This document shows positions 1-14,582 of a stretch of 64,000 bases of DNA, piece by piece. The stretch comes from Cornus controversa (taxonomy: Eukaryota; Streptophyta; Magnoliopsida; Cornales; Cornaceae): assembly GCA_026545225.1 (NCBI GenBank), contig CM048845.1, positions 119,229,033 through 119,293,032 of the forward strand, given 5' to 3'. The first letter of the stretch is position 1. Every line of letters starts with the position of its first letter. The notes beneath the pieces were generated by a model. It searched no databases. It was not told where the DNA came from and saw only the letters and a program-made list of their open reading frames with translations. A program made the translations under genes and the position numbers.

Positions 1-684
1 TGCTGTAGAATATGCAAAGTCATAGTCATATATATATATAGAAAAGCTTGGAGAGAGAGAATTCATGTCCGATCCCATTCATATGGGATTAAGCAAGTAG
101 GATGATGATATATATATAAATATAATAAAAAAAGGAAAATGATATGAATGATTTAAAAATAATAGGACAAATTCTTTTTTTTAGCCTGGAGCCTGCTAAA
201 AAGTGTGAGCCTAAAGGCTTAATGTGACCCTAATTGAAGTGGCATACCTTCAGACAATTTCCGTTCTAAATGGGGAATGAACTCCAGAGACAGAGGTCTC
301 CTTGAGTCACTTCAGTGAGCCTTGACGAGCTTGGGTCTTTGGAGCTTAGGTGTACCTTTAACAACTATTTTTAGAGCTTACATTTCTAGCCATAGTGAAA
401 GAGTGGGGTGCATATATTTCATCATTTCGGAAGTGGTTACTTTGTTCTTTGCACTCTGCACTTTGCTTTAATTTCTTGCTTTACAAAGAAATTTAGTTTT
501 TCTAAGCAAAATTCAGTAGTTATTTGGATTTGACATGTAATGTATGTGAAAACTATCACAAAATTTTGTTTTTGTTTTTTTTGTTTCGTTTCTATTTGTT
601 TTTATGGTAATAAGTTTATTGAATAGCTAGAATTAAGAGTTGTAATACTAACTTTTGGGTTGTTGCCCGTTGCTGTTACTACAG
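1..684 (+). other. PP7 intron sequence (5' part of gene outside window)
   Basis: No PPP-family exon could be found here on either strand. The expected preceding exon of PP7 is not present, so this is read as the 3' part of an intron ending at the acceptor ACTACAG before 685. It contains TA and GA microsatellites at 28-60 and 108-125. Confidence 0.6.
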
Positions 685-3600
685 TTAATTATCAGATCAC
701 ATGAAGGTCCTGATGCGAGGGAAAAACGCTCTGGTCTAGGAGGAATGGATGAAGGGTATACTATAGACCATGTTGTAGAGTCTGGGAAACTGATTACTTT
801 GTTCAGTGCTCCAGACTATCCACAGTTTCAGGTATCTTCTTTCTCTTGGCATTTTTTGTTTGCTTTGTTTATCTTTGCCGCTCCTATATGACTTGTATGC
901 AGCTTATAATGGCTTTTTTTGCTGTGATTTTGGTTTCAGTATCTCCTTTTAATATTTCATGTATGAAGGGAAGATGTTTTATATCTGTTGGCTGTACACT
1001 TCTATCCTGTTTACATGGTTAAAATATTATGTTACATATTGGAATTTTTTCTTCAATCATTGACATTCTTGAAGAGGGTTGGGTTCTATAAATGCTTTTA
1101 GTTGAGTTTCACGTGGAAACTAGTATATTTGCTTTCACTTCTTTTTTTTTTTTAACATTTTTTGAGAACGAATCATTCCTTGGTCTAATTCGGATAGAAA
1201 AGCTTGAGAATGTTGGTTCAAGTGTGAGATCAGTTAATTACCGTAGAAAATAAGTGCAAGAGTACTCACTTTGGAGAAAGGTTAGGTCTGTTCTAGTCCA
1301 CTCCTCTCAACACCCATGTTAGAGCAAACAAAACTACCGATAAATACGTTTACAGTAATGAAACATATCAAGAAGGAATTGATAAAAGAAATTGGAATGC
1401 AATTCACTTTATTTCCACTATAAAAAAGTCACTTTATTATATTTGCAATGATAATAGAAATTCATACATTTTTGTGACTTGTCTACTAGCCTTTTCCTAA
1501 ATTTTTATTAGCATTTTCCTTAATTATATCTTTCTTTCTATTATTTTCTTTCCTTTTTCTCCTCCTTTTGTAATCTACCATTTTTTGTCTATTCTATTAT
1601 CTACTTAATGAGGATGTGACTGCAAAATTCCTTCTCAAAATTAAAGAATCTTCCCTGTAGAAGGCAAGTTCTTGATGAGGATGTTCTCATGATAGTAGGT
1701 AGTATGTCCTTTTGGAAAGTTCTTCCAATTATAAGGAGATTCTGTGAATTTTTTTGAGATAAGGTTAACATTTAGTGCTATTGTTATCTATCTGTTGTAA
1801 CAAAAGCACATTAATGAGCAAACTTTAACCTATCATTGGTTTTGAAAATTGCATGTCCATTGTGGATATGATAATTGATGGAGCAAGTTTTTCTAAGACA
1901 AAACTGGCTATATTTTTCTTAGTTAGATATGCAATGCATCTAACTCTTGAATAATTACAACACATGGGGAGGATTATGTGAAGAATGTTTGGCAAGTTGA
2001 GAGCCATAGTTTCTCCATTCTATGCATGTTGGTTGGTGTTTCTTCCCCACCCCCCAACCCGCCCGCGCCCACACTCACTCACTCAATATGTGTTGTCAAG
2101 GAGGGATATGTCCCTTCAGGCCATTTATTTTAAATATCCCGTATTGGTTAATAAGATGTACACGTCTTCTTCCTTGGTTCATCCTTGATTACATGTACAA
2201 AGATTGAAAGGACCTCATCCATCATTGAGTTGAAATTTGTACCAACACAAGCAATGCCAATGTGGACATGACACCTGAGAGAGAATTTGCTTAGTAAAGC
2301 AGCTGCTCGAGCTGTTCTGTTTGAATCTTCTGCTGAAGGATACAGGGAATTTACTTAGTAAAGCAGCTTCTTGAGCTGTTCTGTTTGAATCTTCTGCTCA
2401 AGGATACAGGGAATTTGCTTAGTAAAGCAGCTGCTTGAGCTGTTCTGTTTGAATCATCTGCTCAAGGATACAGGGCCCTTGAGTAGCTCTTGTTGAACTT
2501 CTTCGGGAATTTCATATTCTACATTTAGCTCTTTGTATATTCTCTTCAGGCATCTTAACTTGGAGTTAATAATTACTTTGACTTGAAAACAACAATACAA
2601 AAGATTAGGCTGCTGGTTTTTGTAATACTGTAATACATCAACAACAAAGTATATCTGTAATAAAGAGCGAGTTTTAACTTTTACTACTTGATATCTAACT
2701 AATATAGCAAAGTTTAATAAGCAAGCTTGGGGTTTTGTTAAACTTACCCCATAATGAATCTTTGAAATTACTTGGCCTTGAAGGGGCATATGCCCCCTTT
2801 TACAATCATAAGGAAAAACATAAATTTAATGGAGATGATATGATTCTTTCCTTGCCTTCTTCATGTGGGTCTCTCCAAGTATGGAAGCTCCTTTAAAGTA
2901 ACAACGTCTTTATCTCTCTTTTACAATCCATATGGTAAACATAACAAACTAACATGTGCCTAGAGTGGAGAGTGTTTGGTTCTCACCTTGACTTACTTCT
3001 TTCATGTAGGCGTCTCAAAGTTTAAAAACTACTCGTAGAGAAAAAGGTCGTCTTTGAAAGGCTTTCTAGAGTCCCCTTTTATAGAGAGATGCTCATTGGT
3101 TGAGAGAGATTTTTAGAGTCTTACTTACCTCAAAACTTTAAAAATATTCTAGTAATTGAAACAACTTTCCAAGAGGAGGGAGTGTCTTTTCTCATATCAT
3201 GGAGTGAGTCCTCATTATTGCACTGATTTGGTGGATCTCCTTTGGGTAGATTCCCTCCTTTTGAGTCAGCCTGTGGTATTAACATCCTCATTAGCTAAGA
3301 AGGAAAGTTGTTTTTTAGAGTGATTTTAGTGGGGAAAAAGCTTTTTAGCTGTTGAAGAAAGTAATAGGAAGTATTGGTTTTATATGGGATAGATACACCC
3401 ATTTTCCTTTATAAACAACTTGAACAAGAATTTCTTTCTGCCTAGCATGAGGATCGATAGAACTTACACTGAGATTTGGTTGTTATGTGGCTTTTGTGCC
3501 AAAGGACTTGAAGTTCCTCCCAGTTGTATCTGGGGGTTGAATGGTTTGATAAAGGCCTTGGCAAACAACAGATGGAATTTATGCATTACCTTGCACAAGT

Positions 3601-4169
3601 TCTGTGAATTCATCTATTATCTATTGGTAGATGCTATTAACAAAATAATAATAATAATAATATTGCCCTTTATATCTTGTCTTATTTGCAGGCAACAGAT
3701 GAGAGGTACAAAAATAAAGGTGCATACATTGTTTTGGAACCTCCTCATTTTGATAATCCCGTGTTCCATAGTTTTGAAGCAATCACTCCAAGACCAAAGG
3801 TATGAGTCCTCACTCATTTCTAGATTAGGAAAACAATAATGAATTTCAGACCATCTGTGAGAGGTAGTAAAGAAAGGGTGCCTACTCCAATCATCCATCT
3901 GAAATCACTTTTCTGTGACGTATTTGGGTAGGATACATCCTAAGGAGAACCTTCCCTTTTATCTAAAGAACCTTCCTGGGTATATATATTAATGGGCTCA
4001 ATGGTTTCCTGGATGTTAACTTTGTCCTTATGGGAAAAATATGAGGTACATATTGTATGTACTGAACATGATGTAATCTCCGTGGCAGGCAAGTCCGTAT
4101 TATGACTACGAGGATGTGATTGATTCTGATGAAGAATTGGATTTGGCATCAATGGTAACGGCTTCCTGA
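685..4169 (+). CDS. PP7: Serine/threonine-protein phosphatase 7 (PP7), 3' three exons
   Basis: This is the C-terminal part of a PPP-family serine/threonine phosphatase of the plant PP7 type; the 5' exons are outside the window. Exons are 685-831, 3692-3799 and 4089-4169, all phase 0 with AG/GT borders, giving 49 + 36 + 26 residues and a TGA at 4167-4169. The first exon carries the PPP C-terminal signature RSHEGPDAR followed by [14 protein letters not shown], which holds the metal-binding His loop and the SAPNY-like motif of the catalytic core. The second exon finishes the core ([15 protein letters not shown]). The last exon is an acidic tail ([18 protein letters not shown]) characteristic of PP7 and ending MVTAS. 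In Arabidopsis PP7 acts in blue-light and heat signalling; that role is inferred by family. An alternative last exon is possible (4520-4714, see findings). The 2.86 kb intron between the first two exons is large for this gene. Confidence 0.85.
2283..2474. repeat. Three tandem copies of a 64 bp unit in the PP7 intron
   Basis: Units start at 2283, 2347 and 2411 (GAATTTGCTTAGTAAAGCAG and variants), exactly 64 bp apart and differing by only a few substitutions each. They contain no splice sites or open frame of note. The rest of the 832-3691 intron is AT-rich with nothing else recognised. Confidence 0.85.
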
Positions 4170-5567
4170 AAATGTTTACCACCACCTGTTTTTTGAACAG
4201 TAAATTAGTATTATTTAAAAATTTTGTACATTTCTTTGCTGGGCTTTTGCTGTGTGTTTATTATAATTATTGCAGGAGTTTTATTTCCCCAGCCTGCTGT
4301 CCTTTTCAAATGTAGAATTATGTATTGAGCTACAGGGCAGTATATACTGAATATATCAAATCATTTTTTGTTATATTCATAAATTATAGTTTTTGTTACA
4401 GTAAAATGTAGAATTTTGAATTAAACTTTTCACATGGGGTACTGTATATATATATATGTAGAATAGTGTTTTTGTTATATTCATAAATTATAGTATATAT
4501 TTTCTTTTCATTCATGTAGCTGACAATAGTTGGGAAAAAGGCTCTAGTCGTGGTGGTTGTATCTTTCATTCATGACTGCTTTGTAAGAAAAACGAAAAAC
4601 CCAGAATCTGCAGCTTTGACAATGAGAGGTCATTTATTTATTTTTTTCTTTTCCGGCATCGTGTTTGTTGTGTTGTTGCATAGTCTCATCCTCATTGCCG
4701 GTGTTTGTCAATGATTCTTGGGGATGGGATGGGATGGGTTGGGTTGGGTTGGATGCTAATATAGAACATGTTTGTTGCACGTGAATTTCTTGTCAGAATA
4801 AAATGTGATGTAATCAATTTTCGGCAACTTTGAATCTTAACTTTGTGAAACCATATGAATTTTGCAGTGCCCTGAGCATGACAAAATGAATTGTGTTCAT
4901 GTAGAAGAACTTTCTCAATATCTATGGCGAATGCTTCTATAGAGGCGTGAGTTGAGAACTTATTGGCTTGCTGCTTGATTATGGTTTAAAATCCCAAAGA
5001 ACAAGTGTGTAGCATTTGAGTGCATTGAAGGCTGGCCAAAAGCTTTGTAAAAATTGAGTCATTGATTTGTTGTAGGAAAGCCAAGGCAGAAGTGAATTCC
5101 TCAACTTATATTATACTTCGTTTATTTATTTATATGTCTTGGCAAAAAAAACTCTTGAAAAACTTGAGACAGATACCATTAGATCATATGCCTTGATCCA
5201 AACAAACTTTCATCACTTAGTTGGAAAGAATTACAATGAAAAAGCAGATTCTATCGCTTGCTTTTCGTTACCAAGGGTTCAAATCCCATAAGGTCGAAGT
5301 GGTAGAGGACCCCCCACATAAATAAATAAGTAAAATGGACTCTCCACACTTTTTATTTTGGACCTCTTAATCTCTGATCTATAACAATGGGTACACTTTT
5401 TTTCCTTGTTAAGTAAAAACAATGGCAATGGGACCCCACACACTTGTCACAACGAGAGACACTATTTCTTTGCATGTAGTAGTAGCAGCAGCCAAAGAGG
5501 ACTTGCATGTTTTAGATTCAGAAAGTATCACTCATAGTCATGGGTGTGGGTTGTCTTTGACATCTCC
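4170..5567. other. Convergent intergenic space: PP7 and DGAT2 3' UTRs
   Basis: The two genes converge here. A polyadenylation-like AATAAA on the + strand lies at 4796-4801 (PP7 side) and one on the - strand at 5352-5357 (DGAT2 side), about 210 bases past the DGAT2 stop. A short GGGAT/GGGTT run lies at 4722-4752. No other gene is seen apart from the possible alternative PP7 exon at 4520-4714. Confidence 0.5.
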
Positions 5568-8440
5568 TCAGAGAACTCTCAATTTAAGATCAGCATGGCC
5601 AACTCTTGCTTTGTGCCTTTCAAAGAGATCTACAAGTGCTTCAACAAATTGACTGTGTACTTCAGCAACCTTCAAGAAAACGGGCAGGGGGGGTTAGTCA
5701 TGTTTCGATATTTGTGTGCCTTCCTTGCAAGGCCCTGTAAAAGGACATAATTCCAAGTACCTTGCAATTTCAAACCAAATAAATCATCAATATTGATGCA
5801 TGCAAGTTGAACTATATCTGGTTTAGCTTGAAGCAACAAAATTCTTTTTTTTTTGTCAAGTCGCTTAAAGCAACATGTTTGGCAGATTTTATACTCTCAG
5901 AAGCAAAGACTGAAGAAAAAGGAAAACATATCTCCTTTTTCTAACAAGTAATTTTTACAGTTCCCTTTTTATCTTCTTTGCAATTTGACTCTTTTAAAAT
6001 GCAGTCTAAGCAAGAGCCACTTGGATAATTAGTGAATGCATCAACATGTTCATCTTGACTTACAAGTTAGACTAAAATCAAACCTAAAATCTTGCACTCA
6101 TGTTTCAACTTCCAAGATGGAAATGAATACCATGATATTCCCCGACACCTAGACACACTGACGTGGTTATTATGTGGGTGAAGATTAATCTGGCATAGAA
6201 ATAGCAATGATTCTCAGCATATTATGAAGTGATTGCATTATATAAAGATCCATGTTTATGAGTACAAGGCGAACTCTTAAGTTCCAAACTGGCGATAGAC
6301 ATGGATGGATATGGGATTTGTATCAACAAGGGTCCAGCATACCAATCATTAACAAGGACAAATGTGCTATTATTATTTTTTTTAATAGGTAATATACTAA
6401 AAAATAAATTTTCAAAGCACAAATTTCCATGAATAAATAGAGATCCATCTATGAACTAGCGTGACATATATATCATTATTAGACAGTCTAATGAGCATCA
6501 ATACCTCTTCCATGGTGGGTTGTGGATTTTTCTTAAACTCAATTGGTCTACCAACCACCACATGCATTGGACGCTGATAGGGTACAGGTAACCTGCAAGA
6601 AAAGAACCACGATACAGAGTACAAACAGGTTCACAAAACTGTTACTGCACAGAATAGTAAAAATGCAGAAAAATTTCTCCTACAACTGCAAGTGGATGTT
6701 GTAGGCAATTCTCTCAATCACTCAAAATTTTCCATTTGGCTAGGTTAAACAAATATAATGCCACAATTATTTGAAGAAATAGTTTTTCGACCTCTTAGTA
6801 TTCCGTTCTTTTTTCCTCTGTGTGGTGCATGGAGCTCAATTTATATAATTCATCAGGCCTTAAACATATAATTTGACTATGAATTGTGAACAACTCATGT
6901 GGAAAGGGTGTTTACTGGCAGGAAGTGGCAAGGGCCCTGAAACATCCAAAACAGAAAACAAACACAAATTTTGGATAAATGGTTCACAAAACCTCATAAC
7001 TACTCCGCAGTGCCTGTGATCCAACTAGCAAACTTTTCTCACCTTAACAAGGATCGGTTAATAATATTGACCCTTAAAGCATTTGATATCCTACAATGGT
7101 TTGACAATCATCGCCAAGACTAAAAATATAATTTTGATCTTTAGTAATTTAAAAAACTACGTTTGGAAGAAAATAAAGGCTTCCGTTGTCAAAATAAACA
7201 CGATAATATGATGATTTAGACGTACCCAAAGATTCCCCAGAAGATAATTGGGGTGAATTTAATAGCTCTTGAAAATTTAAGGTATAATTTCCCACCAGGC
7301 TTCCACCACTTGTAGATATATGACTGCATCACAATTGAGAAAAAACAAGGGAATGATCCAACATTTTTATTTCAATGAAAAAGATGAAAAATAAAAAATT
7401 CTCAGGTAGCGGAGAAAAAGAAATTAATCCACAAGATTAATGAAGAAGAAATATAATATAAATTATATAATACAGGAGTATGTGTTACATTTTCCAGATG
7501 ATAAGTTCAAGCATTAAATAAGCCAGGCCATGCAAAAGCAGCAACAAACTAATTTCAAGAGTTGCACAATTACAGATATAGGGAGGGCGTGCAAAACAAA
7601 GAATAAATAATCATATACCTTATTTTTTTCTTTTTCATAATCAATCAAACATATATTGTGCGGATTCAAGAACCAGCCAGCTTTGCTCATACTTTAATAC
7701 TTGAAAATGGGGGATAAATGAAAGAGGTTCGGGAATGAATACCTGACCAAAGCAAAACACAGGAACCAGTGGTCGGCCCGTCTCTATAGCTATGCGTACA
7801 AATCCTCTTCTCGTTTTAAGGAAAGCAACCTACATAACAAACAGCAAATAATATAAACACTAAATAAAATAATTGAAAAAATATATATATATATATATAT
7901 ATATATTATTTTTTAATAAAAGAAGGATCTCCCCCTCTCTCTCTCTCTGAGACACAGAAGTTCCAACCCAATTACAAGCAAGCGGCAATGTAATACCTAT
8001 ACATCAAAAACTGCATATTGTGGTCCATCTGAACTGTCCTTTGCGACAGGCTACACCCCAAAAAGAGAGGAAGAGAGTGGGAAGAAGGCAAAAAGAAGAG
8101 AGAAAATACAAAGTTCCAGCCTGTGGCTCAGTAAATTGACATATTGTAACACAAACAGAATGCTGCTCTGATAATCTGTTTATAGTTATCACCTGTCACT
8201 AGTTGGAGTCAGCTGCATCTGAGAACAGCTGCTCTAAACCCAGGGTGGTGGGAGCCCAAAAAGCTTTTTAACTATCCATCATAAAAGAGGACAGTACAAG
8301 TGCCATATGCAAGTAATCCACAGTTACAACATACATGAGTAATTTACAGGGGAAGCAAAGTTCAAGCAAGGTGACACCACATAATTCTAGAAATATACGG
8401 TCTTGAACTTTAATAATTAAAAAAATGTGTGAAATATCCC

Positions 8441-8479
<39 letters not shown>

Positions 8480-11400
8480 GAGAGAGAGAGAGAGATTACA
8501 AGAGAAGGGAGAGCGAGAATAATGGCATGAAATAGTTCATTCACATGCATGATTGAAAAGCCAAGTAGAAGATTAACACCCAACAGATCAATGAAATTGT
8601 CAGCTAATTATAAATCCAGATATAGTGATGGGCCAATGGCATAACATATAAACTGAGAGTCATAAGAGTTAAACCTCAGAACCGTGCTCCATATGAAATG
8701 TCTCTTGCACTCCACCTGGCACTATAATGCAGCTATAACCAGCTTCCAAGAGGGAGATAAAGTTTTTCTTTGATGCGGGTGCAAGTCCCAACCATGTCCA
8801 TATATGCCTCAGGAATGGTGTGTAGAACACCTGATCATTTTTTTCTAGTTAATATAATTAGTACAGAGAGAATGATGAGAGTGGCTTCATGAAATTTACA
8901 AGGCTACAATCACTAAGGTTGGCAAGTCTTACAGCACTACTGGCGAGGGCCTTAACTTTCAGAAGAGGCATAAAACCTGTGAGGTCCGCAAGGGCAACAA
9001 CACCGATGGGCAAGACCGAATGCGGTTCATAGCCAAAAACTGCATGCAGCAGCAGTCTTTAAGTATATTACTTTGGAAAAACAAGGAGAAATAAACTAGA
9101 GTCATCAGGCTAAGAGCAAAGTAGAACTCCTTAAAGACTAAATTGGCAACAGCCTGCCGCTTCAGGTCCAGTATCCAAAATATACACACCTTATTTAATT
9201 ACTTCTAAATTCTATTTTGAAAGGGGAAAAATAAAAAAAAACGAAGAACAAACTTATGCAAGAGTAAAATGGAGAAAGTAAAACAAGCAAAAACCACACA
9301 ATCATAATTCAACAATTAGAATGGTTATCTCCTATGGAGCTGTTCCCATAGGCAAAACTGTTGAATTGGTTACAGATTACATGCTAGAAAGAATCCTACA
9401 AAAACTACTTTTTTTCAAACTAAATAAATAAATAAATAATTCTTGCAGCCAGCCACCCATCGAATACCATTCTCACAACTCAACCAAAAGCCAAACTGCT
9501 GCTTCACCCACAACCATGACATAATCATACCTTAGAACAACTTCACAAGAGCACTGCCCAATAAACCTTGAGCAAGGACTTCAGATTGAGTTGCTAGAGA
9601 AAAAAAGAGAGAGCTTGGGGTGAATGCTGCTCCTTAAAAACCTGTTACAACCTTGTTTCTACTCTCCTTTTTCTTTCACACCGTTTTTTCACTGTATATT
9701 ATGGTAACTTAAAGTCGTACATTTTATGTTTCCAAATTGATAAATCGGATGCATATAAAAATATTTAGAAGTCTGAGATGGTAAATTCCATGATTTTTAA
9801 CCTTGATTGGACACCTCAACTCAACAAAGCTTTTGTCCCCACTGGAGACGGGATGCAAAATCCTTTTTCGCCATCCTACTCCACATAGGGTCATGCTTTT
9901 TGCAAAACTATACACCAACACGTCTTTCTGACTTCATCATGTTCTTATTGGTCTTCTCCTCATATTTATAGGATTTCAAACTTTGATTAAACCACACTAT
10001 CCCATTGGTGCAATCACTTGTTGTACACAGCTAAAATATCTTAATATACATTTCCTCATTTGTCCCTGATTAATGCTACCTCCAACCAAATAATATTTAC
10101 CCATTGCTAATATATCCTTTCATATATTCCTAATCATACATCTCAACAAGCTCTGTTCAACCATGCTCGTTGCATGAAAATTTGGATTTACTGCCCAACT
10201 TTAACCTATAAAGCATTTTAGGTTATTGTGAGACACTTTCATCAATCCAAAATTTTATTCTTAAATAAGATGGAAGAGTAAAGCCATGGAAGAAGCGCTT
10301 AGCATAAAGACTTGTGTTTATGAGCATATCAAGACAAGCCATAGTTGTTCAAATTCAGCTTGATGAATAAGGGAACCTGAAAGGCAGACACCAAGAAATG
10401 CTACTTGTTTAGCCGGTAAACAACCACATACATGGGCCAGGTCTGAACTGCTCGTTGGGTCCAACCCGAGCCCAACATCGGCTTGGGCTATGTTTCCCAA
10501 TGCTAGGGTTGGGCAAATTTCTGACCTTGATTCCATTTTAGGTTGGGCTTGGGTCAAAAGGCTTGTAACCTGAACCCAACAGAACCCGATTTATTATAAT
10601 TATATTTATTATTATGAACAAATTACAAAGAAATCCTAGTCATCTATTTTTGACTTCTTATATCAATTTCCTTATCTCATTCTGGATGACTCAAAGTTAT
10701 AGAGCATTCTTGTGAGAGGTAGAGAGGCAAGATTCTAAGAGCTGCATCTATGAGAAACAAAGCCCTAGCCACCAGCTTTGCCGGTCGTCAACCCAATCGG
10801 CTACCACTGTTGCGTCATCTATATCATTGGTTGGCCTGAAGTATCCTTTGTTTAAACATGTTTCCAAACCAGTCACAAAGCCTTCTTCCTCTCCCCAACT
10901 CTCTCCTTCTCTCTAGTTTTAGACTGGAGATTTAAATTTGCAGATCATAAAAAGCTAGGCTTAAGACTTTACCACTCTATATAATTTTTAATCCGTATAA
11001 ATTAATATCATTGAATATTCATCTGAAAAGTACTCTCTTTATTCTTTATTTTTTATTTTTTATATTTAAAGTACTCTATTTACAGGGATGGCAATTTACC
11101 TAGCCCCGCCCCGTTTAAACCAATTTTAAGGGACTCTAAATGGTTTTAGGGCGGTTATGGGGGTGAGAGGAAAAAACCCGCATGGTTGCGGGGCGGGGAT
11201 GGGGATAGGCACCCCCGCCCCGTTTATATATTATATTAACCATATTACCCTTATATATATTATACACATACAAAATTAGCCTAATATAGTTATATATATA
11301 ACCTTACTTGTTCAAATCTTATTGGTGGTGCACATGTAAATTACAAGACCTTATCACATTAGTGTAAAGACTAAAAAAAGAGTACAATTACAAAAGTACT

Positions 11401-14400
11401 CTCCTAAAAAAAAAGTTAAAAGGAAAAAAAAACCGCCCTGCCCCGCCCCGTTTAATAAATGGTTTGGGGCCTGGGGGGAGCTTTACTAAACGGAAACGGG
11501 GATGGGGTTGGGGTCTCCCGCCCAAACCCGCCCCGTTGCCATCCCTATCTATTTATTCTTATCAACCCTGAACACTAATATGTGACTCTAAATAAAGAAT
11601 GTTTGGATTTTATAGATTTTTTTGGGTTTTGGGAAGATATCCAAACAGGTCCTATAATTTTGTCCATGCATTTTGGTTAACAGAGACCCAACACGATTAA
11701 CCTGACCAACTTGACGAGAGTTGAGCTTGGGCTAAGTCTCTTAATCGTAAACTGGGTTCAACTCGGGCTTGGGCAAAATTCTTCATAGTTCAGGTTGAAG
11801 TAGGGTTGACTCTTCCACCCACCTGAGTTGTACCCCTATTGTTCGTCAACTTTTTGATTCCCATGGTCTGAGTTTTTCACGAATAGCTTAGTTTATGTGC
11901 ACCACTACTTCAAACACCAAGGAAACTGCCATTGCTTCCTACATCCCCTCAGTGCCACGTAGACAACCAAATCTGACATGCCAACACCATCACATTGCTA
12001 AACTATTAGTTTTGATTGTGGCAACTTGTAAGAAAGTCAAGGTACTTATAGAAGAATAAGCCAGGTTTTTTTCTTTTCAGGATATATAAACTGGCAAATT
12101 TGAGAAAGTAAAAACAAACAAAGAAACACTTGTAAAAAAGAAAAAGAAAGAAAGAAAGAACCATTCAAAACATCATTGTAATTTATGGGTTCACCCACAA
12201 TAACTCTTCATCAAAAGGAAATATAACTATAGAAAATCCTCCATCAGATAGGAAATCAAAGAACGCATAGAATAATACCTTCTCATAATATGGTAAAACC
12301 CCCACCGAAACTTCTCACCACTCAACCAAAACCTGAACCTATTGCTCCACCTATAACCATGCTATTATTGCCATCACAACATCCCAAACCAATTACCAAC
12401 ATCCACTAAATTGTATGCCCTTGGGATTTAAGCATGAACCCTTTCCTAGTTTCCTTCAAGCACAACCCATTCGCACTATCATCATAAATCTCTGGCTTCC
12501 CCAAGAATGTTAATATAGCTTATTGCACTAAACAGACGAAGATATAGACAAGCCCACTCCCAAAAGATAGAGAAAAAAAAAAAAGGAAGAAGAATATATT
12601 GCCCTTCCCATATTTCTTGGTTTGTTTACACTTGGTGTCCACTTTACATTACCGGGGCAACATCAAGTGCATTATTTTCTCTTCCCAAACTGTCATTTGC
12701 CCCATGTTCTAAAAACTCCTTTTTTTCTCCTTCTCGTTTGACCTAACTTTATTTTTATTTGGAAAAAAAAAAAAGCAATTCCTCTGCCATATTTTCCATA
12801 AATTTAGCATTTTGATTTTATTTTATACCAAATTTCAAATTTATTCTTTAGAGGGCATTCTTTATTAAAATCAAGCAATTCAATTCACTCTAAGTTAAGG
12901 CTCCATCCAACTAAGGAACAACCAGACCAAATCTCAATTTGAGTGGCTAGGAACAAAGTATCTATGAATTTTGAAACCATGGTTTATAATATTTTATTCA
13001 CACAAATGAAATTAGTTTCGATGGCAGCTAGATAATAAGTTCAAGATGACACAACACGTAATAGAAGTTATTGAATAGGCTTCCCGCAGTCCAATTTAGT
13101 ATTTATGTTTAATTTTTAAACGATATAATGGAGTGGGGAATTGTGTTAGTTGGCTGAGTCATGCATGCTGCTAGGCTATATGTGTGGCCATCAGCCATAC
13201 TATGAAACCAACTTTCAGGAATATGGTTCTTTAAAAAGATAAAATAAAAGATTAAGAACTAATGTACGATAAAATCCCAAGTAGGGGTGCAACTTGGGTG
13301 GATTGAAGAGTCAACCCTAGCTCAACCCGAGCCATGAACAATTTTGCCCAAGCCTGAGTTGAACCCGGCCTAGGGTTAGAGATACCTAGCCCCAGCTTAA
13401 CCCTAGCCAGGTTGGTTGGGTTAATTGAGTTGGCTCTCTATTAGAACGAAAATATATAGATAAAATTATAGATTTATTTGGATATCTTCCAAAAAAAAAA
13501 ACCTAATAAATCCAAGCTTTCATTATTCAGAGTCACAAATTAGGGTTTACTATACATGATCTACGATTGTAAGCACTAAAGTCTTAAGCCTACCTTTTCA
13601 TGATTCCGGTCTAAGACTATATATAGAGAGAGAGTTGGGAAGATGAAGAAGACTTTGTGATTGTTTGGAACATATTTAAAGGAATAATACTTTAGGCTAG
13701 CCAACGATGTAGACGATGACACAAGTGACAGACAACGAGACAACCCAGTGGTGGCAACTAACTAGGTTGATGACCAACAACGACGATTGCTAGTGGTTCG
13801 TATCTTATAAGCACAACTCTCAACCTCTTGCCTCTTTACTTCGCACTAGAATGCTCTCTATCTTTGAGTGGTCGAAAAGTTGATATTAGAAGCATATGAG
13901 CCATGGGATTAAAATAGATGGCTAGGATTTATCTGTAATATAATTATTATAATTTAGGTTTAGGTTGGCTTCGGGTTACAAACCTCTCAACCCAAGCCCC
14001 GCCCGAATTGGGATCAGGTTGAAAATTTTGAACCCAAGCCGGTCCTTAACTCGGGTTGCACTTGGGTTGAGCCTGTCAGACTTGCACCCCTAATCCCAAG
14101 CAATGGCAAAAGTTCAAGTATGAAAGCTACTTTGTACGAAAAATAATGCCAAAGGTTAGCTCTATCTCCAATCTTCTCTCTCCTAACGCCAGCATAGGTG
14201 GGACCAACATTGACTAATGGATTTTCAGACAAGTTGATAATATGTTGATTTTGTTGTGTATACATGACTGCGCATGGGGTTCAACTGAAGTTATAGATTT
14301 ATACAAAGTGGAATAGCACATGACTGTGCATGTAACTAGATATATTAAGCATTAATCTAATTCTGAATGTATCAAGTATTTAACCAATTAAGTGAGTTTG

Positions 14401-14551
14401 ATAACACATTTTGAATATTCCATAAAAAAAAAAAGTGCCACGTAAAATGAGACAATTTTAAGTGGTAGTTACTTCACTTATGGTTTACTGGTGAACACCT
14501 AAAATCCAAAAAAAAATCTCAATTTACAATTATTGCTTAAAACTTCAGCTC

Positions 14552-14582
<31 letters not shown>

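Noticed and set aside
3420..3839. 139-codon + strand frame over the second PP7 exon
   Set aside because: It uses a different frame from the PP7 reading, which is supported by family similarity and splice phase.
5240..5330. GGTTCAAATCCC string suggesting a tRNA B box
   Set aside because: No acceptor or anticodon stems can be formed around it; not a tRNA gene. No tRNA, rRNA or CRISPR array was seen anywhere in the window.
5422..5652. 76-codon + strand frame near a plausible start
   Set aside because: It overlaps the last DGAT2 exon on the other strand and resembles no protein.
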